A stretch of 8,398 nt of DNA, taken from positions 1 through 8,398 of the forward strand of contig JABSPG010000157.1 of NCBI GenBank assembly GCA_013214445.1, in the 5' to 3' direction. Below the pieces are notes generated by a model. It was not told the origin of the DNA, searched no databases, and saw only the letters and a program-made list of their open reading frames with translations. Made by a program: the position numbers and the translations under genes. The stretch comes from Ekhidna sp. Its GTDB lineage: Bacteria > Bacteroidota > Bacteroidia > Cytophagales > Cyclobacteriaceae. Below, in pieces: positions 1-5,683 of the stretch. Position 1 is the first letter of the stretch; the number at the start of each line of letters is the position of its first letter.

Positions 1-2
1 CA

Positions 3-524
3 GAGGTTAAATCTCGTGCGCGTATCGATCATTCAGACGATGATACAGACATCGGGGTAATGATTGACGAGGCCGTGTCTAAGATTGAGCGTGATAATGG
101 CATTGCTCTAATGACGCAAACGTGGCGCATGTCTATGGATGTTTTTCCAGCGCATATTTCACTTCATGGATGGCCTGTTAAATCGGTTACATCGGTTAAA
201 TATCGAGATGTAGACGGAAATGAACAGACACTTTCATCTGATGTGTATCGGTTAGATACTAATTCAGTTCCGGCGCGCATTTCATTAAAGCCAAATCAGT
301 CGTGGCCAACGCCTGAAAGCTCTTACGGTGCCGTATGGGTGGATTATGTTCTGGGTGAGGGAAGTGCGGCTGACGTTAATCTAGACCTTAAAGGCGCGGT
401 GTTACTGTTTGTTACACATCGTTATGATTGCCGCCATTTGGTTGATCAGAAGCAATTGTCTGAAGTTCCTTATGCTGTTGCGCATCTTTGTCGTGAACAT
501 CGCCAAGCATGGGTTTCTGGCTGA
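3..524 (+). CDS. gp6-like head-tail connector protein (5' partial)
   Basis: Forms the ring docked on the portal that links the capsid to the tail; acts in the virion neck. The frame is open to the left edge, and the first in-frame ATG (position 60) lies inside the fold, so the true start is before the window. 173 codons are visible. The N-terminal part (KSRARIDHSDDDTDIGVMI) matches the helical start of Phage_connect_1/gp6 proteins, where an acidic 'RIDHxxDD' run precedes a long helix. A beta-rich middle follows (GWPVKSVTSVKYRDVDG), then a 'WVDYVLGEG' strand and a C-terminal helix with HRYDCRHLV and EVPYAVAHLCREHR, all typical of the family. The stop TGA (522-524) shares its A with the ATG of the next gene. 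Family assignment is by recognition of the pattern, not by a search. Confidence 0.85.
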   Translation, partial: EVKSRARIDHSDDDTDIGVMIDEAVSKIERDNGIALMTQTWRMSMDVFPAHISLHGWPVKSVTSVKYRDVDGNEQTLSSDVYRLDTNSVPARISLKPNQSWPTPESSYGAVWVDYVLGEGSAADVNLDLKGAVLLFVTHRYDCRHLVDQKQLSEVPYAVAHLCREHRQAWVSG

Positions 525-862
525 TGAAGGCGGGAAAATTAGACCGAAAGATCACCATTGAGCGCTATACTAACGGTGGTTTAGATGCATTTGGTGAAGA
601 TACAGAGGGTTCATGGGGAACTTTCATCACGGTCGCGGCATGGCGTAGTGATGTATCGGATGCTGAAAAAGTCAGCGCTGGTCAAATAAATGCAGTTCGT
701 ATGAGCCGGTTTATTATTCGTTCATCTGTCGATTCAAGAACCATAGATGCAAATGATCGCATCAACTACGATGGCAAATATTGGGATATCCACGGCAGCA
801 AAGAAACAAGCAAAGGTCGCTTGCAGTATATTGAACTCACAGCGATGGCGCAAGCTGATTAA
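524..862 (+). CDS. Phage head-tail joining (adaptor) protein
   Basis: A 112-residue protein of the Phage_H_T_join / SPP1 gp16-like family, the stopper that binds under the connector ring and closes the filled head. The start MKAGKLDRKITIER is the family's characteristic opening, followed by an 'FGEDTEGSWGTFITVAAWRSDV' strand pair. The C-terminal half (RINYDGKYWDIHG, then GRLQYIELTA) is also typical. I chose ATG 524 rather than ATG 509, because 509 adds five residues (MGFWL) absent from the usual family start and 524 gives a one-base TGATG overlap with the connector stop. No clear Shine-Dalgarno sequence is present, so translation probably depends on coupling to the upstream gene. The stop TAA likewise overlaps the next ATG by one base. 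Confidence 0.88.
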   Translation: MKAGKLDRKITIERYTNGGLDAFGEDTEGSWGTFITVAAWRSDVSDAEKVSAGQINAVRMSRFIIRSSVDSRTIDANDRINYDGKYWDIHGSKETSKGRLQYIELTAMAQAD

Positions 863-1314
863 TGGCAGCTTCTATAAAGGTCGAAGGTCTTAAAGACCTC
901 GAAAAAGCGCTGATGGCCTTGGATAAACACACAACGCGCAGATCCGTTGCGCGTAAGGTTCTTAAAAAAGCCGCGCAACCGATCGCGGATGATATGAACC
1001 GGCTAGCGCCAAGCGATCCGAACACGAGCGAAGGTTTGAACACATCTTATTCAGTTTCGACTAAGCTCAATAAGCGTCAGAGAAAAGCAGCCAAGAAACA
1101 CAAATCAGATGTCGAAGTTTATGCGGGTACTAATGATCCAGCGGGTTTGCAGCAAGAATTTGGCAACGTAAATCACCAGGCGCAACCTCATGCGCGACCC
1201 GCTTGGGACAAAAACAAGCGTAACTCTCTTGAAATCATCAAAGATGGGTTAAGTGAAGAAATTTCAAAATCTGTGGCGCGCCAAGAGAAGAAAAAAGCAA
1301 AGGCAGCTAAATAA
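862..1314 (+). CDS. HK97 gp10-like neck / tail-completion protein
   Basis: 150 residues, HK97 gp10 family, a neck protein between the head-tail joining protein and the tail terminator. The N-terminus (KVEGLKDLEKALMALD) is the usual amphipathic helix. The middle is basic (KLNKRQRKAAKKHKSDVEVY). The signature is the C-terminal 'QEFGNVNHQAQPHARPAWD', matching the family's E-F/Y-G followed by QPxxRPAxD. The end is very lysine- and alanine-rich. It starts at a TAATG overlap with the preceding stop and has no strong ribosome site of its own. Its stop TAA (1312-1314) again overlaps an ATG, but here that ATG leads only to a five-codon stub because foreign DNA begins at 1323. An antisense gene overlaps its last eight bases. 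Confidence 0.87.
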   Translation: MAASIKVEGLKDLEKALMALDKHTTRRSVARKVLKKAAQPIADDMNRLAPSDPNTSEGLNTSYSVSTKLNKRQRKAAKKHKSDVEVYAGTNDPAGLQQEFGNVNHQAQPHARPAWDKNKRNSLEIIKDGLSEEISKSVARQEKKKAKAAK

Positions 1315-1603
1315 TGGAAGAAACTGGCTGACCACTAAGTGACAATAACATAGAATGTGTCCCGTCTTTTTCTATTTGAAGCGCCATAAGATAGCATCTT
1401 AGACACGATTCACTAGGTAACTCGATTATCCAGTCGAGCCCTGGGTTGTCAAATTCATTCTTGAAGACTTCTTGATCGTACACCTGAATTTTAACTGAGA
1501 TTTGCAACAAATCAGGATCAAAAGAATCGGTGATGACATCGCCGTAAGCTATTACGTTTTTGCCTTTTAGAATCTTACATTTTGTTTCTTGTGAAATTGC
1601 CAT
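1307..1603 (-). CDS. Small antisense cargo (moron-like) protein, unknown function
   Basis: I do not recognise this 98-residue protein (ATG at 1603; a TTG at 1612 would add three residues). It is the only gene on the - strand in an otherwise one-directional operon and fills nearly all of the inserted stretch. The sequence alternates hydrophobic and polar residues as in a beta-rich fold: CKILKGKNVIAYGDVITDSF, then LLQISVKIQVYD, then DWIIELP. A pair of cysteines follows in SESCLRCYL, then GTHSMLLSLSG. There is no signal peptide or membrane segment, and it is mildly acidic overall. Its last four codons lie in the left direct-repeat copy, and its TAG stop is formed by bases of the gp10-like gene, so the cassette borrowed its stop from the recipient. 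Its position and possible own promoter fit a moron (a gene useful to the lysogen or to phage competition rather than to the virion); that is inference. GC by hand count for 1321-1635 is about 37-38%, against 47-52% in short samples of the flanking genes. Confidence 0.6.
   Translation of the reverse strand: MAISQETKCKILKGKNVIAYGDVITDSFDPDLLQISVKIQVYDQEVFKNEFDNPGLDWIIELPSESCLRCYLMALQIEKDGTHSMLLSLSGQPVSSII
1310..1322. repeat. 13-bp direct repeat, left copy, flanking the antisense-gene insert
   Basis: AATAATGGAAGAA occurs here and again, base for base, at 1636-1648, an offset of 326. This copy covers the stop codon of the gp10-like gene and an overlapping ATG GAA GAA. The bases just outside (A before, A after) differ from those around the right copy (C before, G after), so the match is exactly 13 bp. 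It looks like a duplication of the original gene junction made when the intervening DNA arrived. Confidence 0.85.
1314..1331 (+). pseudogene. Five-codon stub of the DUF3168 gene start
   Basis: ATG GAA GAA ACT GGC TGA reads M-E-E-T-G-stop. The first three codons are identical to the start of the tail-terminator gene at 1640, then the reading enters inserted DNA and stops. The TAATG overlap with the upstream gene has the same form as the 860-864 junction, so this was probably the original start of the DUF3168 gene. A ribosome coupled from upstream could still initiate here and would terminate at once. Confidence 0.55.
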
Positions 1604-1608
1604 GCCGA

Positions 1609-1637
1609 ACAATACAAAATTTAAAAGGTGAAATCAA
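1609..1637 (-). promoter_or_regulatory. Candidate promoter of the antisense gene
   Basis: Read on the - strand, TTGATT (1637-1632) is followed after exactly 17 bases by TATTGT (1614-1609), each matching four of six consensus bases. Transcription would begin about at the A of the ATG at 1603, which would give a leaderless or nearly leaderless message. This agrees with the absence of a Shine-Dalgarno sequence before that ATG. The -35 box lies partly in the right repeat copy, so it would have been completed by the insertion. The boxes are imperfect in AT-rich DNA, so this is tentative. Confidence 0.3.
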
Positions 1638-1648
1638 TAATGGAAGAA
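1636..1648. repeat. 13-bp direct repeat, right copy, at the start of the DUF3168 gene
   Basis: Second exact copy of AATAATGGAAGAA. Here it contains the working ATG GAA GAA of the tail-terminator gene and still carries the TAA (1638-1640) that overlaps the ATG by one base, a relic of the former stop/start junction. No inverted repeat is seen at the inner edges of the insert, so it is not a simple insertion sequence. Confidence 0.85.
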
Positions 1649-2038
1649 GCATTAAGAGCGCTATTGCTTGCAAATTCTGGCGTTACGGATCTCGTATCTA
1701 CAAGGGTTAATATTGGTCGCAGGCCGCAAGATGTTTCTGATCTACCTGCAATCATACTTCGCAAGGTATCGGCTCCGCGTGATTATCACTTTACAGGGGC
1801 AACAGACCTCATAGAGAGCCGTTTTCAATGCGATTGCTATGGCAAGACGTATGGTAGCGCTAAACTCACTGCTCGCGCTCTTATGGCGGCGGTAAACGCA
1901 TATAGCGGCACTCAATCGGGTGTAGCTATTCAAAGAATCTCAATCGACAGTGAACGAGATAATAACGAAACGGAAAGTGGCGCAGATCGTCATCTTTTCA
2001 ATACTTCAATTGATCTTTTAATTTGGCATGATGAATAA
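1640..2038 (+). CDS. DUF3168 family tail terminator / completion protein
   Basis: 132 residues, DUF3168 family, the role of lambda gpU or GTA gp9: a ring that ends tail-tube growth and joins the tail to the neck. It opens MEEALRALLLANSGVTDLVSTRVNIGR, the usual helix plus 'L-x-x-x-V-x-x-R-I/V'. DLPAIILRKVSA (the family's 'P-a-i/v-x-y' strand), ESRFQCDCYGKTYGSAKLTARALMAAVNAYSG and a C-terminal HLFNTSIDLLIWHDE follow. I chose ATG 1640 over an in-frame GTG at 1628 because the ATG start is also preserved in the left repeat copy. AAAGG at 1624-1628 provides a ribosome site 11 bases upstream, and it lies in the inserted DNA, replacing the coupling this gene probably once had with the gp10-like gene. 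Confidence 0.87.
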   Translation: MEEALRALLLANSGVTDLVSTRVNIGRRPQDVSDLPAIILRKVSAPRDYHFTGATDLIESRFQCDCYGKTYGSAKLTARALMAAVNAYSGTQSGVAIQRISIDSERDNNETESGADRHLFNTSIDLLIWHDE

Positions 2039-2049
2039 AGGAAAATCAC

Positions 2050-2475
2050 ATGACTAACGCAGCAATCGGACATAGTTCCACATTCAAGCGCTCAAGCGAT
2101 GGCACTTCAGGCGGCACTATGACCGCATTGGCTGAAGTCGTTTCTATCAATGGCGTAAACCTTACTCGCGAAACTGTTGATGTAACACATTTGACATCGA
2201 CTAATCGTTATCGTGAATTTGCCGGCGGATTGCGTGACGGTGGAACGGTTACTATCGGCTTAAACTTTGATCCGGACGGGACTGATTATACAAACGCTAT
2301 TGCGGATATTAATTCAGATGTAAACGGTTATTATGAAGTCGTATTCCCTGATACATCAGAATGGGGTTTTATTGGCCTTGCAGAGAGTGTTTCATTGGAT
2401 ACGCCAATGGATGATAAGATGACTGTTGAAATAACTTACAAAGTCAGTGGTCAACCTACATTTACATCGGCTTAA
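2050..2475 (+). CDS. Major tail tube protein
   Basis: 141 residues; the subunit that polymerises into the tail tube. The sequence has the hallmark run of lambda-gpV/TP901-type tube proteins: VVSINGVNLTRETVDVTHL, then a YREFAGGLRDGGTVTIGLNF segment (the conserved 'E-x-x-D-v-T-h, reyxxGlxDgGtvt'). An aromatic strand (GYYEVVFPDTSEWGFIG) and a C-terminal MTVEITYKVSGQPTFTSA follow. The size is that of a bare tube protein, without the C-terminal Ig-like domain found on lambda gpV. A good Shine-Dalgarno sequence, AAAGGA (2037-2042), lies seven bases before the ATG, fitting a protein needed in many copies. It is followed after two bases by the chaperone ATG. Confidence 0.9.
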   Translation: MTNAAIGHSSTFKRSSDGTSGGTMTALAEVVSINGVNLTRETVDVTHLTSTNRYREFAGGLRDGGTVTIGLNFDPDGTDYTNAIADINSDVNGYYEVVFPDTSEWGFIGLAESVSLDTPMDDKMTVEITYKVSGQPTFTSA

Positions 2476-2477
2476 TC

Positions 2478-2885
2478 ATGGCGAATAAACAAAAAGGCGA
2501 AGTTGCATTAAATGCATTGGGTAGAGATTTAACTCTCAAATTCAGCACAAATGCACTTTGTGAACTTGAAGACCTTACTGACAGATCGGCTATCGAGATA
2601 TTTCAGTCAATGGAAAATGGAAATGTCAAAATAAGCACGATGAGAAACATAATCTATGCTGGACTTATGCATAATAAAGGTCTTTTTGATAAAATTGATA
2701 ATGGCTTAAGCGATGCAGAATACGAAATTAGACTTATTCGCATACTTTCTAAAGTCGGCAAAATTATCGACGAAGTTGGTTTTTCAAATATCGCCGAAAA
2801 AGTAGGTGAGGCTGTTTCGTTAGCATTTCCTGATGCGGAGGATGGCGAAAAGCCCGAAGAGGGAAAGATCAAACAGGCCAGTTAG
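2478..2885 (+). CDS. Tail assembly chaperone, short form (gpG-like, GTA-gp10 family)
   Basis: 135 residues in the zero frame. The start (NKQKGEVALNALGRDLTLKF, then STNALCELEDLTDRSAIEIF) is the signature of the GTA-gp10/Phage_TAC chaperones, with a short beta hairpin followed by 'T-N-A-L-x-E-L-E'. A long helical middle and an acidic linker (PDAEDGEKPEEGK) follow. In lambda-type phages the short form coats the tape measure and keeps it soluble until the tube closes around it. It starts two bases after the tube stop with no clear ribosome site, so it is probably coupled. The zero-frame TAG (2883-2885) falls inside a hairpin just after a slippery site, and part of the ribosomes should bypass it. 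Confidence 0.85.
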   Translation: MANKQKGEVALNALGRDLTLKFSTNALCELEDLTDRSAIEIFQSMENGNVKISTMRNIIYAGLMHNKGLFDKIDNGLSDAEYEIRLIRILSKVGKIIDEVGFSNIAEKVGEAVSLAFPDAEDGEKPEEGKIKQAS

Positions 2886-3196
2886 ATTGGGATAATCTCC
2901 AAATTAACTGGACCTCATTAGGTCGAAGCCTTGATGAATTTTGGGATTTAACACTTCGTCAGATTGATATTGTTTTTAAAGGCGCGGCTCAAAAATCAGA
3001 GCGTGATTATGAGTTGGCCTATTATACGGCTTATCATTCAGGATTGTTTTCTCAATTCAATGAAAAAGGTAAGCCCTTAGAATACTCAAAATATTCACCA
3101 TCAAATAAAACTGCGTCTCCCCAAAAGCAAAGTTGGGAAGAGCAAAAATCTATGGCTATGGCTTTAAACGCAGCTTTTGGCGGTACGTTTCATTAA
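2478..3196 (+). CDS. Tail assembly chaperone, -1 frameshift fusion (gpGT-like)
   Basis: Predicted 239-residue fusion: codons 1-130 in the zero frame up to AAG 2865-2867, then a -1 shift so that GAT 2867-2869 is the next codon, continuing to TAA 3194-3196. The 109 added residues are in a frame open without break from 2834 and are protein-like. They include LDWDNLQINWTSLGRSLDEF, WDLTLRQIDIVFKGAAQK and DYELAYYTAYHSGLFSQF. In gpGT proteins the T part binds the tube subunit and brings it to the tape measure. The T part has no credible start of its own: the only initiator is a TTG at 3014, in the middle of the conserved YELAYY segment. The slippery site, hairpin, long open -1 frame and position between tube and tape measure all agree. 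Confidence 0.85.
2861..2867 (+). promoter_or_regulatory. Programmed -1 ribosomal frameshift site
   Basis: G GGA AAG in the zero frame (codons GAG GGA AAG) fits the X XXY YYZ rule and is the same heptamer used in the lambda G-GT frameshift. Slippage places the ribosome on GGG AAA, and the following -1 frame is open to 3196. The zero-frame stop comes five codons later. Confidence 0.88.
2876..2914 (+). promoter_or_regulatory. Hairpin downstream of the slippery site
   Basis: CCAGTTAG (2878-2885) pairs with TTAACTGG (2904-2911), one pair being G-U. After one A-A mismatch, TTGGG (2887-2891) pairs with TCCAA (2898-2902), one pair again G-U, leaving a six-base loop ATAATC (2892-2897). GG (2876-2877) can also pair with CC (2913-2914) if A2912 bulges. 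The spacer from the heptamer is 8-10 bases, about the distance of known frameshift stimulators. The zero-frame TAG is buried in the stem. Its stimulatory role is inference; the pairing is seen. Confidence 0.65.
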
Positions 3197-3211
3197 ATAA
3201 AAGGCTATCAA

Positions 3212-4981
3212 ATGGCTCAAGCGGTTATCGGTGCTTTACGTGTTAATTTGGGCATGAATAGTGCTCAATTCTCCAAGGGCATTAAAAATGCTAACAGTAA
3301 GCTTTCCAGATTTGGGAAGAATATGAAAAAAAGCATGGCCGTGGTAGGTGTTGCTGCTACTAGCGCTGCCACTGCTATTTCTGTAGCCGTAAAAGGCGTT
3401 TTGAATGACGCTGACGCTATGGCAAAGTCATCACGAAAAATCGGTGTTCCGGTTGATGAGCTTTCCCGCTTAAAGCATGCTGCTGATCTATCTGGCGTTT
3501 CGATGGGTGGTCTTGAGAATGGTTTAAAGCGTCTATCAGCTAACATGTATGACGCAAGTCAAGGTGTAGGCGAGGGCGCAAAAGCATTTAAAGCTATGGG
3601 CATTAATGTAAAAAATGCCGATGGTTCTTTAAAATCATCTACGCAAGTTATGGCTGAAATGGCAGAAGTGTTTAAAACAATGCCAGATGGAGCCGAAAAG
3701 ACAGCGCTGGCAATGCGCGTCATGGGTAAATCTGGCGCGGATATGATTCCGATGCTTAACGGCGGCGCTGATGCCCTCAAAAGCATGATAGATGAAGCTG
3801 ACAAGATGGGGATTGTTATAACCCCAGAAATGGCGGCAAATGCGGAGTTATTTAATGATAATTTGACGCGATTGAGCGGCTCTTTTAAGGGTCTTGTAAT
3901 TCAATTAACGTCTACACTTGCCCCAACATTAGCGGCGATATCTGATAAGATTGTTGCGCTTGTTAACGGGTTTAAATTGCTTTCCCCTGGCACTCAAAAA
4001 TTCATAGGTATTGCAGCGGGTTTAACTGCTGGTATTACGGCGCTTGCAGTTCCTTTGGGGGCGTTAGTTTTGACCTTTGGTGCGATTAGTGCGCCTGTTT
4101 TGGCAGCGGTTGCCGCAATTGCTGCGATAACAGCCGGTGTTGTCGCTTTTTGGCCTGAAATTAAAGCGCTTGGTGAACGTCTAAAAACTCTACCGCAAGA
4201 ATTTATTGATGCGTTTGTTAATCTGCATGTCGAGATGGCTAAAATAGGCATGAATATAATTCAAGGTCTATGGTCTGGTATCAAGGCTGAATGGGGCAAC
4301 CTGAAAAACGGCGTTACCAATATTGCATCTGGGATCAAAGACAGCTTTACAAATTTCTTCAAGATCAAATCACCATCTCGCTTAATGATGGGAATTGGTG
4401 AAAATATTACGCAGGGTTTAGCGGTTGGTATGACCAATGGCTCTGGGGGAGCTTTGTCTGTTGCAAATGATTTGAGCAACTCTGTATCTGGCATGTTCGA
4501 AGGCATTGGTTCAAGCATGGCGCAAGCTATTCAGGGCACTAAATCTTGGCGAGACGTTGCGCTTGACGCTATTCAATCTGTCGCTAATCAAATGCTCCAG
4601 TCTTCGTTTACAAGCTTTGGTAATACTGGCGGTGGTGGTATATTTGGTTCTCTACTCAGCGGCCTATTCGGTGGTTTCCGCGCATCTGGTGGTCCTGTAT
4701 CGGCTGGTAAAGCCTATATGGTTGGTGAGCAAGGTCCTGAGATAATTGTTCCAGGCGCAAGCGGCACGGTTATTCCTAATCATAATTTGAGCGCTGAAAA
4801 TAATAATTCCAACGTGCATGTTTCTGTAGGAGTTAGTGTGGATGATGAGGGGGCAATTCAGGCTTATGTTAAAGATCAAACAACAAGCATGGGTGTTCGT
4901 GCAAAGAATGCGGCAGTAGGGGAGGTTAAGTCATCTCTTCCAAATTGGTCAAGCCAGATCAAGCAAAATGGAAAATTGTAA
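3212..4981 (+). CDS. Tail tape measure protein
   Basis: 589 residues; sets tail length and is expelled ahead of DNA during injection. The start (AQAVIGALRVNLGMNSAQF) and residues 70-200 (AKSSRKIGVPVDELSRLKHA, later MPDGAEKTALAMRVMGKSG) are classic for lambda-family tape measures. Hydrophobic stretches lie at about 42-60 and 264-313, the latter long, Ala/Gly-rich and ending AFWPEI, as expected for a membrane-inserting part. FKIKSPSRLMMGIGENI at about 383-399 is the common C-terminal repeat motif. GGPVSAGKAYMVGEQGPEII at about 493-512 followed by VIPN is the standard tail-end motif. At roughly 1.5 angstroms per residue, the usual scaling, it predicts a tail near 90 nm, rather short. AAAAGG (3199-3204) gives a good ribosome site seven bases before the ATG. 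Confidence 0.93.
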   Translation: MAQAVIGALRVNLGMNSAQFSKGIKNANSKLSRFGKNMKKSMAVVGVAATSAATAISVAVKGVLNDADAMAKSSRKIGVPVDELSRLKHAADLSGVSMGGLENGLKRLSANMYDASQGVGEGAKAFKAMGINVKNADGSLKSSTQVMAEMAEVFKTMPDGAEKTALAMRVMGKSGADMIPMLNGGADALKSMIDEADKMGIVITPEMAANAELFNDNLTRLSGSFKGLVIQLTSTLAPTLAAISDKIVALVNGFKLLSPGTQKFIGIAAGLTAGITALAVPLGALVLTFGAISAPVLAAVAAIAAITAGVVAFWPEIKALGERLKTLPQEFIDAFVNLHVEMAKIGMNIIQGLWSGIKAEWGNLKNGVTNIASGIKDSFTNFFKIKSPSRLMMGIGENITQGLAVGMTNGSGGALSVANDLSNSVSGMFEGIGSSMAQAIQGTKSWRDVALDAIQSVANQMLQSSFTSFGNTGGGGIFGSLLSGLFGGFRASGGPVSAGKAYMVGEQGPEIIVPGASGTVIPNHNLSAENNNSNVHVSVGVSVDDEGAIQAYVKDQTTSMGVRAKNAAVGEVKSSLPNWSSQIKQNGKL

Positions 4982-5683
4982 ATGCGTAAGCTCTATGATT
5001 GGCCGGTATCCATTAAACCGAAAGCAGCTATAGTATTGTCTCCTAGCAACAGTGTTGATGGTGCTATCAGTAGAAATGGATATGAAAACAATATTCCGCA
5101 GGCTGGTTCTCGCAATCAAATTCGGTTGGAATTTGCACCGCGAGAAGCCATTGACGGGCACTGGTATGCATGGTTGCTTAATCAAGCTCGTAGCGCACTT
5201 TGGAAGGTGCCTGTTTTTAACACTCCTCAACTCGCAACAAGTGATGAGATGGATGCTCAAGTTCAGCAATTTTCGACGGGCACTCCGTTTTCAACAAGTG
5301 AAAAATTCTCCTCTGGTTATGGGTTCAAGTATCAGCCCACGGTTGATCTTGTTGATAATGTATTGGAAGGCAATACAACTCTGAAACTAGATATGTCACG
5401 ACATCCTGACGTTCTGACATACGGCAAAGTGTTCGGTCTTGGGCGTTCGACATATCATGTAGATGAGATCGAATATGATGGAAACATTGCGACAATAGAA
5501 TGCCGTACACCATTTAGACGAGATTATGACGCGTCAACAATTGATCAATTGGTGTCTTTACGTCCTTCTTTGATTTGTCAAATGAAAGATGTTTCAAGTT
5601 TTATTGCTTTATTTGAGCCAGCAGGGATTGTTCGTCCGGGTTCATTGATACTGAATGAGGTTATTGATGAGCAGTTTCTCTGA
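4982..5683 (+). CDS. Tail-tip protein, distal-tail (Dit)-like by position
   Basis: 233 residues, starting directly after the tape measure stop (TAA then ATG with no gap), the slot of Dit or lambda gpM/gpL proteins that begin the tail tip. Visible parts are an N-terminal YDWPVSIKPKAAIVLSPSN strand pair, an EFAPREAIDGHWYAWLLNQA segment with RSALWKVP, and a loop-rich middle rich in Ser, Thr and Phe. A beta-rich C-terminal half follows (VFGLGRSTYHVDEIEYDG, then ATIECRTPFRRDY and LVSLRPSLICQMKD). The 'G-x-x-x-Y-x-V' strand and final 'P-x-L-x-x-x-x-K-D' strand recall a family of phage tail-tip proteins that I know only as hypothetical. The structural role is inferred mainly from gene order. The gene overlaps the next one by 17 bases if that begins at 5667. 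Confidence 0.65.
   Translation: MRKLYDWPVSIKPKAAIVLSPSNSVDGAISRNGYENNIPQAGSRNQIRLEFAPREAIDGHWYAWLLNQARSALWKVPVFNTPQLATSDEMDAQVQQFSTGTPFSTSEKFSSGYGFKYQPTVDLVDNVLEGNTTLKLDMSRHPDVLTYGKVFGLGRSTYHVDEIEYDGNIATIECRTPFRRDYDASTIDQLVSLRPSLICQMKDVSSFIALFEPAGIVRPGSLILNEVIDEQFL

Noticed and set aside
509..862. Start of the head-tail joining protein at ATG 509
   Set aside because: It adds MGFWL ahead of the family's usual MKAGKLDRKITI opening; the ATG at 524 overlaps the upstream stop by one base as at neighbouring junctions.
837..1043. 68-residue - strand ORF opposite the gp10-like gene
   Set aside because: Shadow of a clear + strand gene, without family features or ribosome site.
1323..1635. Insertion sequence or other transposon
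   Set aside because: No inverted repeats at the edges and no transposase; a 13-bp target duplication would also be long for most small elements.
2846..2852. CGAAAAG as an alternative slippery site in the chaperone gene
   Set aside because: C GAA AAG does not give three equal bases in the first slip position, whereas G GGA AAG fifteen bases later does and has the hairpin at a suitable distance.
3014..3196. Separate 60-residue gene with a TTG start after the chaperone
   Set aside because: The frame is open back to 2834 and protein-like throughout. The TTG falls inside a conserved-looking segment, so this is the end of the -1 frameshift fusion.
4506..4745. 79-residue + strand ORF inside the tape measure gene
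   Set aside because: Out-of-frame shadow over a conserved part of the tape measure; low-complexity Leu/Val composition.
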